DNA of 64,000 bases. Origin: Caldimonas tepidiphila. Lineage in GTDB: Bacteria > Pseudomonadota > Gammaproteobacteria > Burkholderiales > Burkholderiaceae_C. The translations under genes and the position numbers were made by a program. The notes below the pieces were generated by a model that was not told the DNA's origin, made no database searches, and saw only the letters and a list, made by a program, of their open reading frames with translations. The DNA lies in contig NZ_QXMG01000032.1 of NCBI RefSeq assembly GCF_003569765.1, positions 1 through 64,000 of the forward strand, in the 5' to 3' direction. Below are positions 17,345 through 27,407 of this stretch, one piece after another. The first letter of the stretch is position 1; every line of letters begins with the position of its first letter.

Positions 17345-19711
17345 TCACTCGGCCGCCTCGACCACCAGCGCGCGCGCATCGGCGCGGCCCTGCTCGTCGA
17401 CGACGCGCAGCAGGTAGCGGCCGGGCTGCGGCGGCGTCCAGCTCACCGCCTCCCCCGGCGCGGCGCGCGCGACGAGCGCATCGTCGGCGAACCAGTAGAG
17501 CCGGCGCACGCCGGCCGGCGCCTCGGCGCGCAGCGTCAGCACGAGCGGGCGGCCCGCGCGCATCAGGTGGCTCACGCCGCGCAGCGGCGAGGCGATCGCC
17601 GGCCCGCCGGCCTCGGCCGCCGCGGCCGCCTCGCCGCCGCAGGCGCCGGCATCCCACTGCCGCCGTGGCAGGCCGGACTGGCGGAACAGCCGCTGCATGT
17701 CGCTGCCCCACTGCTCGATCACGATGCGCCGCGCGTGCGGCTCGCGCTCCGGGTGCGCCCCGCACAGCGGCGCGCCGGTGCGCGCGTCGATCCACACCGC
17801 GCGGTGCAGCGCGCTCTGCCCGATCGGCGACCTGCCGGCGATGAACCAGGTGCGCGTGCGCACCGGGCACAGCGCGTCGGGCAGCGCGCCGGTGGCGGCG
17901 CAGACCTCGACCTGGCGCAGGTTCGGGCTGATCGTCGTCGCCATCTCGCCCGGGTCCAGCCCCTCGGCGCGCAGCGCGTCGACGATGCGCAGGAACAGCG
18001 GCGCCGCGGCCTGGATGCCGACGAAGGCCGGGTTGCCCGCACCGTCGAACTCGCCGATCCACACCACCAGCACGTGGCGGCCGAACACGCCGGCGGTCCA
18101 GGCGTCGCGGAAGCCCCAGGAGGTGCCGGTCTTCCACGCGATGGCCGGCGCCGCCGGCGCGCCGGTGTCCGGCCGCGGCGTGTGGCGCAGCATGTCGAGC
18201 GTGACGAAGGCGGCCTCGGGGCTGAGCAGGCGTTGGCGGGCGGCGCGCTCGTTCTCGCGCGCCTGCGCGCGGGTGTAGGCGAGCGGCCGCAGCTCGCCCT
18301 CGTTGGGCAGCAGTGCGTAGAGGCGCGCGAGCTCCTCCATCGTCAGCTCGCCGCCGCCGAGCACGAGCGCGAGGCCGTAGTGCGACTCGGGCTGCAGGCG
18401 GCTGACGTGGTTGAGCTGCAGGAAGCCGTGGAGGTTGGGTTTCGCCAGCTTCGCGGCCACCGCGATCGCCGGCACGTTGCGGCTGCGGATCAGCGCGTCC
18501 TGCGCCGCGAGCGGCCCGGCGAACTGGCCGTCGAAGTTCTCCGGCGTGAAGGGGCCGAAGGAGGTCGGGGCGTCCTTGAGCACCGTCTTCGGGTGCAGCA
18601 GGCCCTGGTCGAGCGCGAGCGCGTAGATGAAGGGCTTGAGCGTCGAGCCCGGCGAGCGCTTGGCGAGCGTGCCGTTGACCTGGCCCTCGATCGCGGCGTC
18701 GCGCCAGTCGGCCGAGCCGACCACCGCACGCACCTCCATGCGCGCCGCGTCCACCAGCAGCGCGCTGGCGTTGCGGATGCCGAGGCCGGCGTGCACCTTC
18801 ACGTGGTTCGCGATCACGCGCTCGAGCGTGCGCTGCATGCGCACGTCGAGCGTGGCATGGATCTCGCGCTCGCCCGGGGCCGCCTCGCGCAGCAGCATGT
18901 CGGTGAGGTGCGGTGCGACGAAGGGCAGGCTCGCGCGCCCCTGTGCCGGCAGCGGCAGCAGCGCCTCGGGCGCGTGCTCGCGGGCCTGGTCCGGGTGCGC
19001 GGCCTGCCACAGCGCCCACAGCCGCTCGCGCGCGGCCTGCAGCTCGGCGTTGCGGCCGCGGCCGGCGATGCGCTTGACCGGGTTCTGCGGGATCACCGCA
19101 AGCGTGAGCGCCTCCGGGAGCGCGAGCCGCGCGGCGGGCTTGCGGAAGTGGATCAGGCTCGCCGCGCCGACGCCCTCGATGTTGCCGCCGTAGGGGGCGC
19201 TGTTGAGGTAGGCCTCCAGGATCTCGCGCTTGCCGTGGCGCGCCTCCAGCCACAACGCCGCGGCGATCTGCGCGAGCTTGCCCGGCACGCGGCGCGTGTC
19301 GAGCCGGTAGAGCCGGCGCGCGAGCTGCATCGTGATCGTCGAGCCGCCGATGCGGCGCCCGCCGCGCGCGCTGTGCCACGCCGCGCGCACCAGCGCGGCC
19401 GGGTCGACCCCGGGGTGCAGGTGAAAGCGCCGGTCCTCGTAGAGCAGCACGCTGTCGGCCAGCAGCGGCGAGATTTGCGCGAGCGGCGTCCACAGCCGGT
19501 ACTGCCCATCGGGCGCGAGCGTCAGCCGCAGCAGCGTGCCGTCGCGCGCGAACACCGCGGTCGAGGCGCCCAGCCGCGCGGCCAGCGGCTCGTGCGGCGC
19601 GAGCCGCAGCCCGGCGAGCACCAGCGCGAGCCCCAGCGCGAGGCCGGCGGCGCGCCCCGCCGCCGGGCGCAGCCGCCGGGGTGCCGCGGCGCCGAAGCGA
19701 AGCGCCCTCAC
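17345..19711 (-). CDS. pbpC: Penicillin-binding protein 1C (bifunctional glycosyltransferase/transpeptidase)
   Basis: The protein has 788 residues from GTG 19711, which overlaps the preceding macroglobulin stop by four bases (GTGA). A single N-terminal membrane anchor is at about 22-36. The glycosyltransferase (GT51) domain has catalytic E92 (YEDRRF) and GGSTITMQLARRL. The transpeptidase domain has S356-TLK (SPGSTLKP), S410-RN and K527-TG. The C-terminal part (about 690-788) is the PbpC-specific beta domain. Length and order match E. coli PBP1C. The product acts in the periplasm on peptidoglycan. The coupling with the alpha-2-macroglobulin gene is the classic arrangement, thought to couple envelope surveillance with wall repair. 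Confidence 0.95.
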   Translation of the reverse strand: MRALRFGAAAPRRLRPAAGRAAGLALGLALVLAGLRLAPHEPLAARLGASTAVFARDGTLLRLTLAPDGQYRLWTPLAQISPLLADSVLLYEDRRFHLHPGVDPAALVRAAWHSARGGRRIGGSTITMQLARRLYRLDTRRVPGKLAQIAAALWLEARHGKREILEAYLNSAPYGGNIEGVGAASLIHFRKPAARLALPEALTLAVIPQNPVKRIAGRGRNAELQAARERLWALWQAAHPDQAREHAPEALLPLPAQGRASLPFVAPHLTDMLLREAAPGEREIHATLDVRMQRTLERVIANHVKVHAGLGIRNASALLVDAARMEVRAVVGSADWRDAAIEGQVNGTLAKRSPGSTLKPFIYALALDQGLLHPKTVLKDAPTSFGPFTPENFDGQFAGPLAAQDALIRSRNVPAIAVAAKLAKPNLHGFLQLNHVSRLQPESHYGLALVLGGGELTMEELARLYALLPNEGELRPLAYTRAQARENERAARQRLLSPEAAFVTLDMLRHTPRPDTGAPAAPAIAWKTGTSWGFRDAWTAGVFGRHVLVVWIGEFDGAGNPAFVGIQAAAPLFLRIVDALRAEGLDPGEMATTISPNLRQVEVCAATGALPDALCPVRTRTWFIAGRSPIGQSALHRAVWIDARTGAPLCGAHPEREPHARRIVIEQWGSDMQRLFRQSGLPRRQWDAGACGGEAAAAAEAGGPAIASPLRGVSHLMRAGRPLVLTLRAEAPAGVRRLYWFADDALVARAAPGEAVSWTPPQPGRYLLRVVDEQGRADARALVVEAAE

Positions 19712-22700
19712 TTCTCCAGAGGGGTGACCGTGAAGCGCCCCCCCGCCGAGCGCGCGAAGACGCGGCGCTCGTACATCGCCTCGCCGTAGGCGGCCGGGTG
19801 CGTGAACTCGCCGACGTTGGTGGCGCGCACCTTGTAGCTGATCTCCCGCATCTGGCGGTCCACGCGGCCGAAGAACAGCACCCGGTCCTCGCGCACGTCG
19901 GCGTACTCGGCCTCCCAGGTGCCGGCGCCGCCGAGCCGCCGGCGCCACCGCGGCGCCTCGCCGGCCTCGCCGCCGTCGAGCGGCTGCAGCACCGGCTCCA
20001 GGCCGCCGGGCAGCACGTCGACGATCGCGACCTGCTCGATGCCGGCGCGCTCCACGCTGCGCACCCGCACGCGCATCGTGAGCTCCTCGCCGAGGCGGGC
20101 CTGCGTGACCGGCCGGCCCTGCGCGTCGAGCACCTCGTGCGCAATCTCCAGTCCCTGGGCCAGCGCCGCATCGGGCACGCCGCGCTCGTAGCCGGACTCG
20201 GCCCAGGCATAGAACAGCGGCAGCCCCGCCCCGCCCGACAGCCGCAGCGCGGTGCTGCCCGCCGGTACGGCGGTGCGCGCCATCGGCTTGATCTCGCCGA
20301 GCGGCAGCGCCTGCGAGCGGCCCTGCGCGCCGAGCGCGAGCACCTGCACCGCGCCGCGCGCGGCCTGCGCCGCCGCCTGAGAGTAGGCGTCGACCGCGAG
20401 GATGGTGCTGGCCGAGGACACGCTGCTGTACCAGCCGTCGCGGATCATGCCGGCCAGGCGCTCCCAGGTCTGCGGCGGCAGGCCGGACAGCAGCTCGGGG
20501 AAGTGGCGCGCGGCGAGGAACACCAGCATCGCGTCGTGCACCAGCGGGTCGTGGTAGGGGCCCCAGATCTCGCGTCGCCCGCCCTTCCTCATGCGCTCCT
20601 GCAACTCGGCCCACACCGGCCCCATCAGCTCCGCGGCCACGCCGTCCTGCCTGAGCAGCCGGTAGCTCGCGGCCAGGTAGGCTGCGCCGAGGTCGGTGGC
20701 GAGCGCGCGCCCGGCGCCGACGCGGCCGCGCAGCTGCGCCAGCGCCGCCGGCACCTGCACCCCCTGGCGCGTGAGCACGTAGGCCGCCTGCGCGCGGCTG
20801 CGCCAGTCGTGCGCCTGGCCGTGGTCGGCGTCGAGCCCGCCCTGCAGGTAGGTGTTGGCGCGGGCGAGCAGGTCCTGCGGCACCGGCAGGCCGCGCTCGC
20901 GCGCCTCCACCACCCACTGCATCGCGTAGACGGTGGGGAAGTAGTCCGCACCGCCGCCCGGCCACGGCGCGATGCCGCCGTCGGCCTGCTGGCGCGCGCG
21001 CAGCTGCGTCAGGTAGCGCTCCCAGGTCCGGCGCGGGTCGGGCACCTTCTCGCCCGTCGCGGTGGCGCCGCGCGCGATCTCGCGCGCCAGCTCGGGGCGG
21101 TTGGACAGCACCACCGAGGGCGCGGTCTGGCTCGTGATCTGCTCGGTGCAGCCGTAGGGATAGGCCACGAGGTACTGCATCAGCGCCGAGGCGAAGGACC
21201 AGGGCGTGGCCGAGACCGCGAACTCGCTGCGGCTGAACTGCGGGTAGACGTCGGCCGCGGCCTTGAGCTCGCCGCCGCCGACCATCACGCCGCTCTGCAC
21301 GCGCGTGACGTAGGCCGAGGCCGGCCGCACGCTGACGTCGGTCGACAGCCGCGCGCTGCTTGCGCCGCGCTGCGCGACGAGGATCACGCTGGCCGAGCCG
21401 AGCTGCGCCGGGGCCTGTCCGGGCGCGTCGGCGCGGGCGCGGATGCGGAACTTGGTCTTGCCCTCGCCGTGCTCGCTGATCTTCAGCACCTGCCTCGGCT
21501 CGCCCACCACCTCGAGTCCGCCGGTGACCGACAGCGCGAGCTGGATCGGCGCGTCCCGGCCCGAGCCGGCGATGTTGTTGGCCACGCCCACGCCCACCTC
21601 CACCGTGTCGCCGGGGCTGATCGCCAGCGGCACGTTGGGCAGCAGCACCAGCTCGCCGCGCACCGTGCTGCGCGTGGCCGCCGCCGCCGCCCCCTCGTCG
21701 TTGACCGCCACGGCCAGCACGCGCAGCTCGCCGTTGAAGCTCTCGGGCACCGTGTAGCTGAACTCGCGGCTGCCGCTGACGTCGACGAAGCCCGACCAGA
21801 AGGCCACCGGCTTGTCGCGCTTGCGCTTGAAGGGGTTGAGGTGCTTGCCGAGCGCCCCTTCGGCGTCGCCGCCAGGGGCCGCGGACTGCATCAGCTTGCG
21901 GAACTCCGGCAGGATCAGGTCCAGCGTCTGCATCGTGCCGACCTCCAGCGCGCGCTTCTGGAAGAAGTGCCTGAGCGGGTCGGGGTTCTGGTAGCGCGCG
22001 ACCTGCAGGATGCCCTCGTCCACCGCGAACACGACGGCGCGCACCGGCCTGTCGGCGCGCAGCGTCATCTTCACCGCCTGGCCCGGCTTCACGAGCGGCG
22101 TGCTCTCCAGCGCGATGTTCGCGGTGCGCCGCGCCAGGCTGATCGCGAAGGGCGCCACGCCGTGGCTGAGCGGGCTCGTGTAGATCTCGTCGGAGGCCGG
22201 GTCGCGCACGAACTGCACGCTGACGTAGCCGTTGCCCTCGAAGTCCTTCGGCAGCGTGATGCGCTGCACCGACGCGGTCTGCTCGGCCTTGAACCAGGCG
22301 TGCGCGTAGACCTTGTCGCGCTCGATCGTGATCAGGCCGGCGCCGCTGTAGGGCGCCTGGATGCTGAGCTGGATCTCGTCGCCGGGCAGGTAGTCGCGCT
22401 TGTCGAGCTTGACCTGCAGCTCGGCATTGCGGTCGAGCGAGCGGCCGAGGTTGGCCGCGCCCGCCACGCTGTACTCGATGCGGTTGAGCGCGAGGCCCCT
22501 GGCGTCGCGCACCACGTAGGCGAAGTGCCCGGGCGTGCCGGTCTCCAGCGCGAGCGCGGTGCCCGCGGCGGCGATCGAGAAGGGCTGCTCCCGCAGCAGC
22601 ACCTCCTTCGGGCGCGACTCGTAACGGTAGAGCCCGTTGGGCTGCTTGACCAGCACCGAGAGCATGCGACGCTCGACGCGCTCGAGCTTGAGCTTGCCGG

Positions 22701-25700
22701 CGGAGATGCGCTGCGCGCGCGCATCGATCGCGATCAGGTGCACCTGCCGCGCCGCGCCGCGGGCGACGTAGTCGAGCGGGCCGCCGGCCTTGGCGCCGAC
22801 GAGGAAGGGCAGGTCGCTCACCAGCGTCCGCGCCTCGGCCGCCACGCTGCGCCCGCCCTCGGGCTCGAAGGCCTTCACGACCAGGTGCAGCTGGTAGGTG
22901 GCGGCCTGGAAGCGGCCGAGCTGCAGGTCGAGCTCGGCGCGGCCCTGCGCGTCGGTCTCCACCGCGCCGAGCTCGTCCTCCTGCGGCTGGCGCACGGCCT
23001 GCGGGTCGTAGAAGGCGTAGTCCGGATGGCTGCGGAAGGCCGGGTAGGCGGGGCGCAGCGTCAGCCGGGACTCGACGCGCCGCCCCTGCGCCGGCGTGCC
23101 GAACAGGTTCTGCACGTCCACGCTCGCCTTCAGATCCTTCGGGCTCACCCAGCCCTCGGCCACCTCGGCAGAGAGGCGCGCCGCCACGCGCGTGCGGTCG
23201 GGCAGGAACTCCTGCATCTTCACCGAGAGGGTGCCGAGCTGCAGCCGGGGCAGCTCGGGCGCGCCCGGCGCGCCCTGGCGCGGCAGGCTCAGCGTGACGG
23301 TGTAGTTGCCGGTGGGCGACTCCTCCTGCGTGGTGTGCTCGAACTCGAGCGCGCCGCCGGGCCCCAGGCGCAGGATCTCGCGCCGCACCGACAGCCCGCG
23401 CGCGTCGCTCACCTCGGCCTCCACCGGCATGTCGGCCAGCGTCGTCGCCCAGTTGCCGGCCTTCACGATCGCGCCGATGCGCATCGTGTCGCCCGGGCGG
23501 TAGATGCCGCGGTCGCTGAACAGGTAGGCGCTCATCTGGTTGGGCACGCCCGCGCTGCGCAGGCCGCCGACGTCGAAGCGCGAGAGGTCGAGCTGCCGGT
23601 CGTGGCGCTCCAGCGGCAGGAAGCTCAGGTCGCCGTCCTTGCGCGCCACCAGCAGCACCGGCTGCCGCTCGCGCCGCATGCCCTCGAGGCTGGGCAGCCG
23701 CGCGCGCCCGCCCGCGTCGGTGGCGACGCTGGCGAGCACCAGGCCGTTGCGGCCCCAGACCTCGACCACCGCCGCGCCCACCGGCGCGCCGCTGGCCACG
23801 GACTGCACGAACACGTCGCGCGTGCCGTCGGCCGCGCGCTTGGCGATGAGGCCGAGGTCGGTGACGAGCACCAGGCGCCGGTCGCTGAAGCGCGCGGGAT
23901 CGACCGTGGCCTCGGCTTCGCCCTCCCCTTCGCCTTCGTGAGCCTCGTGATGATCCTCCTCGCCGTGGTAGCCGCGGTGGGCGTCGCCCGCGTACGGGTC
24001 CGCGCCCTCGCCGCCGCGCTTGGGGTCGTCGCCCGTCACGCTGAGCAGGAACACGCCGCGGCGCTCGCCCGCCTCGCTCTTCAGGTAGGCGCCGAAGTCC
24101 ACCGTCTCGTAGTGCGTGCGCCCGGGGGGCAGCTTCAGCGCGATGCGCCGTTCGAAGCGCTCGCTCAGGGCGTCGGCCGTCAGGCTGCCGTGGAAGCGCG
24201 GCCGGGAGAAGTCGCCCCCGGTCTGGCTCGCCAGCAGGTGCAGCTGCTGCGGCAGCAGCCGCGCGATCTCCACCCGCACGCCGGGCAGGTCGCGCACCAG
24301 CAGCGGCAGCTTCCTCTCGCCCGACAGCGCCAGCAGCGAGCCGCGGCTCATGATCGCGAGCTCCGGCGCCGAGGTCTTCAGTTGCAGCACCTGCACGTGC
24401 GGCGCGCCGAGCTGGTAGCCGCCGGGCGTCTTCAGGCCCCGGGCCACGCGGACGTAGACGAAGCGCCCGCCCTCGGCCTGGGGCATGCGGAAGGCGCCGC
24501 GCTCGCCGACCTCGCGCTCGCCGGGCAGCGGCTCGAGCTTCAGCGCGGTGGCGCGCTCGAGCACCGCCTCGTCCACCTCCTGCGGATCGCTCCAGACGTG
24601 GGCGGCGCCCTCCTTGCCCTCGGGCCCGGCCACCGGCAGCATCCAGGCCGACACCGCGCGCGCCATCTCGCGCTCGTGCACCGGCATGCTGGCCGCGACC
24701 TGCAGCACCTGCTCGGGCTCGCCCTTGTCGTTGCTCACCATCGCGCTCCCGACCTCGGCGATCGCGAGGCTGTAGAGGCCCGGCACGTCGACCAGTCGCA
24801 CCTGCTCGTCCTTCGACGGCTCGCCGCCGCGCGCGGCGGAAACGCCCGCGGCGAGCGTCAGCCGCATCGGCCGCGTCAGGTCCGGGATCGGCAGCGGCTC
24901 GGACATCACGCTGGCCTGCAGCTTCAGCTTGTCGTAGCTGATGCTGAACTTCTGTGCGCCGGCGCTGCCCAGCCCGAACAGCCCGAGGCCACCGCTGCCG
25001 TCCTCGAGCCGCAGACGCGACTCCAGCGAGGATGGGCTGACCGGGTGGCTGAAGCGCAGCTGGAACACCACGCGGCGCACGTCGGGCTGCACAGGGTCCT
25101 GGTAGAACTCGCCGCCGTCGATGGCGGCGGTGAAGGGCGGCGCGCTGAAACGGAAGGAGTCTTCCTTGAGCCGCACCTGCGGCGCGAGGCTGCCGCGCCC
25201 GAGCTCGACGGTGTAGGCCTGACCGACCGGCCAGTCCTGGGCGGGCCGGAACACCAGCTGCTGCGGCGAGGCCCAGCTCCAGCGCCCGGCCACCTCGGGC
25301 GTGATGCGCATGTCGCCCGGGTCCTTGCCGACGCGCTCGAGCCGCGCGGCCGGCGCCGGGAAGTCGATCACCAGCGGGTTCGGCCCGGCCTCGTCCTCGA
25401 TGCGCGTGCGCGGCGGCGGCGTGACCCGGAAGGACAGCTCGACGAGCTGCGGCGCGTCCGGCCTCAGCCCGTGCCACCAGCGGTCGACCCGCGGCCATGC
25501 GGCAGTGAGCGCGCCTGCAGCGAGCAGCACGAGCACGAGGCGAGCGGCAAACGGGCGCAGCCCCCCTCCCGCGTGGCGCAGGCCGCGCCCGAGCCAGCGC
25601 AGCCAGCCCGGCGGCTGCCACACGCCGAACAGCGCGCGCAGCAGCGCGAGCAGCCCTGCACCCAGCCTGGCCGCGCCGGCCCGCAGCCGTGCGCCGCGCG

Positions 25701-25746
25701 TCGCGTCTCGGGTCTCGTCCGCAAGCTCCGGTGCGTCCTCGGCCAT
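19708..25746 (-). CDS. Bacterial alpha-2-macroglobulin (YfhM-like), thioester type
   Basis: The protein has 2012 residues. An Arg-rich cytoplasmic N-terminus and one membrane anchor (about 68-85, RLVLVLLAAGALTAAW) hold it in the inner membrane facing the periplasm. Many MG-type beta-sandwich domains follow. The thioester motif is intact: C1533-T-E-Q1536 in YPYGCTEQ. An alpha-helical TED domain follows (VYAMQWVVEA, AYVLTRQG repeats), then a receptor-like C-terminal domain. It is larger than E. coli YfhM (about 1650); the extra length includes an N-terminal extension and an acidic His/Glu-rich insert (EEDHHEAHEGEGEGEAEA, about 600). It traps proteases and protects the envelope together with PBP1C. 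A purine-rich RBS precedes the ATG. Confidence 0.93.
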   Translation of the reverse strand: MAEDAPELADETRDATRGARLRAGAARLGAGLLALLRALFGVWQPPGWLRWLGRGLRHAGGGLRPFAARLVLVLLAAGALTAAWPRVDRWWHGLRPDAPQLVELSFRVTPPPRTRIEDEAGPNPLVIDFPAPAARLERVGKDPGDMRITPEVAGRWSWASPQQLVFRPAQDWPVGQAYTVELGRGSLAPQVRLKEDSFRFSAPPFTAAIDGGEFYQDPVQPDVRRVVFQLRFSHPVSPSSLESRLRLEDGSGGLGLFGLGSAGAQKFSISYDKLKLQASVMSEPLPIPDLTRPMRLTLAAGVSAARGGEPSKDEQVRLVDVPGLYSLAIAEVGSAMVSNDKGEPEQVLQVAASMPVHEREMARAVSAWMLPVAGPEGKEGAAHVWSDPQEVDEAVLERATALKLEPLPGEREVGERGAFRMPQAEGGRFVYVRVARGLKTPGGYQLGAPHVQVLQLKTSAPELAIMSRGSLLALSGERKLPLLVRDLPGVRVEIARLLPQQLHLLASQTGGDFSRPRFHGSLTADALSERFERRIALKLPPGRTHYETVDFGAYLKSEAGERRGVFLLSVTGDDPKRGGEGADPYAGDAHRGYHGEEDHHEAHEGEGEGEAEATVDPARFSDRRLVLVTDLGLIAKRAADGTRDVFVQSVASGAPVGAAVVEVWGRNGLVLASVATDAGGRARLPSLEGMRRERQPVLLVARKDGDLSFLPLERHDRQLDLSRFDVGGLRSAGVPNQMSAYLFSDRGIYRPGDTMRIGAIVKAGNWATTLADMPVEAEVSDARGLSVRREILRLGPGGALEFEHTTQEESPTGNYTVTLSLPRQGAPGAPELPRLQLGTLSVKMQEFLPDRTRVAARLSAEVAEGWVSPKDLKASVDVQNLFGTPAQGRRVESRLTLRPAYPAFRSHPDYAFYDPQAVRQPQEDELGAVETDAQGRAELDLQLGRFQAATYQLHLVVKAFEPEGGRSVAAEARTLVSDLPFLVGAKAGGPLDYVARGAARQVHLIAIDARAQRISAGKLKLERVERRMLSVLVKQPNGLYRYESRPKEVLLREQPFSIAAAGTALALETGTPGHFAYVVRDARGLALNRIEYSVAGAANLGRSLDRNAELQVKLDKRDYLPGDEIQLSIQAPYSGAGLITIERDKVYAHAWFKAEQTASVQRITLPKDFEGNGYVSVQFVRDPASDEIYTSPLSHGVAPFAISLARRTANIALESTPLVKPGQAVKMTLRADRPVRAVVFAVDEGILQVARYQNPDPLRHFFQKRALEVGTMQTLDLILPEFRKLMQSAAPGGDAEGALGKHLNPFKRKRDKPVAFWSGFVDVSGSREFSYTVPESFNGELRVLAVAVNDEGAAAAATRSTVRGELVLLPNVPLAISPGDTVEVGVGVANNIAGSGRDAPIQLALSVTGGLEVVGEPRQVLKISEHGEGKTKFRIRARADAPGQAPAQLGSASVILVAQRGASSARLSTDVSVRPASAYVTRVQSGVMVGGGELKAAADVYPQFSRSEFAVSATPWSFASALMQYLVAYPYGCTEQITSQTAPSVVLSNRPELAREIARGATATGEKVPDPRRTWERYLTQLRARQQADGGIAPWPGGGADYFPTVYAMQWVVEARERGLPVPQDLLARANTYLQGGLDADHGQAHDWRSRAQAAYVLTRQGVQVPAALAQLRGRVGAGRALATDLGAAYLAASYRLLRQDGVAAELMGPVWAELQERMRKGGRREIWGPYHDPLVHDAMLVFLAARHFPELLSGLPPQTWERLAGMIRDGWYSSVSSASTILAVDAYSQAAAQAARGAVQVLALGAQGRSQALPLGEIKPMARTAVPAGSTALRLSGGAGLPLFYAWAESGYERGVPDAALAQGLEIAHEVLDAQGRPVTQARLGEELTMRVRVRSVERAGIEQVAIVDVLPGGLEPVLQPLDGGEAGEAPRWRRRLGGAGTWEAEYADVREDRVLFFGRVDRQMREISYKVRATNVGEFTHPAAYGEAMYERRVFARSAGGRFTVTPLEK

Positions 25747-25865
25747 GGTCCCCTCCCCCGGGGAAATTTCTTGTTACAGGGGAGTCTAGGGGCTGCGGCC
25801 TGCCTCGCGAGGCCGGAATCGGCGCGTTGTTGCCGCGCGTCCACAGCGCGCGGGCTCCAGGGGTT

Positions 25866-27134
25866 TCAGGCGGGCTGCGCCGCCTCGCGCACGGCGTCCG
25901 CGGCCAGCAGCGCCTCCAGGCAGTGCTCGCGGATGCCGTAGAACCTCTTCACCTCGGCGATCTGCGCCTCGATGTCCGCGCGCCGCGACGGCGCGCCGGG
26001 GCGGCGCTTCACCGCGAGGATCATCTTGTTCTTGCTGGTGTGCTCCAGCGCGATGAACTCGAACACCTGCGTGTCGTAGCCGTGGGCCTCCAGCAGCAGT
26101 GCGCGCAGGCTGTCGGTGACCATCTCGGCCTCCTGGCCAAGGTGGATGCCGTGCTGCAGGATCGGCCGCATCGGGTGCGGGCTGAGCAGCTGCGGGCGGA
26201 TCTGCTTGTGGCAGCAGGGCGAGCACAGGATGATCGACGCGCCCGCGCGGATGCCCATGTGGATCGCGTGATCGGTCGCGGTGTCGCAGGCATGCAGCGC
26301 GATCATGACGTCCATCGCGCCGGCCTGGTAGTGGCGCACGTCGCCCTGCTCGAAGGCCAGGCCCTGCAGTCCCAGGCGCGCCACCGCGTCCGAGCACAGC
26401 CGCACCAGATCCTCGCGCAGCTCGACGCCGGTGACGCGCGCGCCCTCGCCCACCGCGCGGCGCAGGTAGTCGTGCACCGCGAAGGTCAGGTAGCCCTTGC
26501 CGCAGCCGAAGTCCGCGACATGCACCTGCCCGGCCTGCTTCAGCGGCGAGGCCTCGAAGGCGTGGTGCAGCACCTCGACGAACTTGTTGATCTGCTTCCA
26601 CTTGCGCGACATCGCCGGGATCAGCTGGTGCTCGGGCGTGGTCACGCCGAGCTCGACCAGGAAGGGCTCGTCGAGCTCGACCCAGCGCCGCTTCTCGCGG
26701 TCGTGCGCCTTCGCCGCCGGCACCTCCGCCGGCGTGCCGGCCTTGCCCACGCGCAGGCTCGGCTTGCCCTTGCGGCTCACCGCGAACTGGATCTCCTGCG
26801 TGTCGGTGTGCAGGTGCGCGTTGCCGAACTCGCTGCCGAGCAGCGCGCGCACGCGCGCGAGCCCCTCCTCGATCGGGAAGTTCTTCGTGACGTCGCGCGT
26901 CTTGTGCCGGTAAACGAAGGACAGCCGGTCCTCGCCGCGCACCGCCACCGCGCGCACCTGGATGCGCTGCAGGTCCGGCTCCGCGCCGCAGTAGCTGCTG
27001 AACACCAGCTTCGCGAAGCGCCCCGCGGCGAGGCTGTCGGCCAGCAGCGCCATGAAGCGCTCGGCCGGCGCCGCGTCGCCCGGCGCGCGGGCGGCCGGGG
27101 TGTCGTGATGGGAGGGGGAAGCGGTGCCTGACAT
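25866..27134 (-). CDS. Class I SAM-dependent methyltransferase (Methyltransf_32-like)
   Basis: The protein has 422 residues. The ATG at 27134 (MSGTASPSHHDT) fits; the longer upstream frame has no homology-like features. The N-terminal half (about 25-190) is an unassigned basic domain (SYCGAEPDLQRIQVRAV, HKTRDVTKNFP). It is followed by a Rossmann methyltransferase with motif I ADFGCGKGYLTFA (about 218), motif II VTGVELR, then DVMIALHACDTATD and an ILCSPCCHKQI stretch. The CSPCCH motif with adjacent cysteines is typical of this RNA-methyltransferase-like family and could bind metal. The substrate is unknown; RNA is the best guess. It lies 119 bases upstream of the macroglobulin gene on the same strand. 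Confidence 0.8.
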   Translation of the reverse strand: MSGTASPSHHDTPAARAPGDAAPAERFMALLADSLAAGRFAKLVFSSYCGAEPDLQRIQVRAVAVRGEDRLSFVYRHKTRDVTKNFPIEEGLARVRALLGSEFGNAHLHTDTQEIQFAVSRKGKPSLRVGKAGTPAEVPAAKAHDREKRRWVELDEPFLVELGVTTPEHQLIPAMSRKWKQINKFVEVLHHAFEASPLKQAGQVHVADFGCGKGYLTFAVHDYLRRAVGEGARVTGVELREDLVRLCSDAVARLGLQGLAFEQGDVRHYQAGAMDVMIALHACDTATDHAIHMGIRAGASIILCSPCCHKQIRPQLLSPHPMRPILQHGIHLGQEAEMVTDSLRALLLEAHGYDTQVFEFIALEHTSKNKMILAVKRRPGAPSRRADIEAQIAEVKRFYGIREHCLEALLAADAVREAAQPA

Positions 27135-27407
27135 GGGGAAGCGAGCCTCGGGAATGCGGGACGGCGGCCCCGCGCCGCCGCGAGGCCGAAGGGGCGGATT
27201 TTCGGACACCTTGGCGCGGCATCCCGCCGCGTAGGGCCAAAGGCACCTTCCTGCCACGGCTGCCGCGCAAAGCCCGCCCGGCACGACGGGAACGTCCCTT
27301 GCCGGTCCTGGGCCCCGGGGCCTGTCGCCCCGGTCCGGCGACGCTGGGGGAGTCGGCGCGATCCCCCCTCGCCGGCTCACCGATTTCAGGAATAGGACAG
27401 AAATCCC

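Noticed and set aside
17345-25621. Single 2758-residue minus-strand frame spanning pbpC and the macroglobulin gene
   Set aside because: Only the part from GTG 19711 is protein-like (PBP1C). Upstream it is the shifted frame of the macroglobulin gene, so this is not a fusion.
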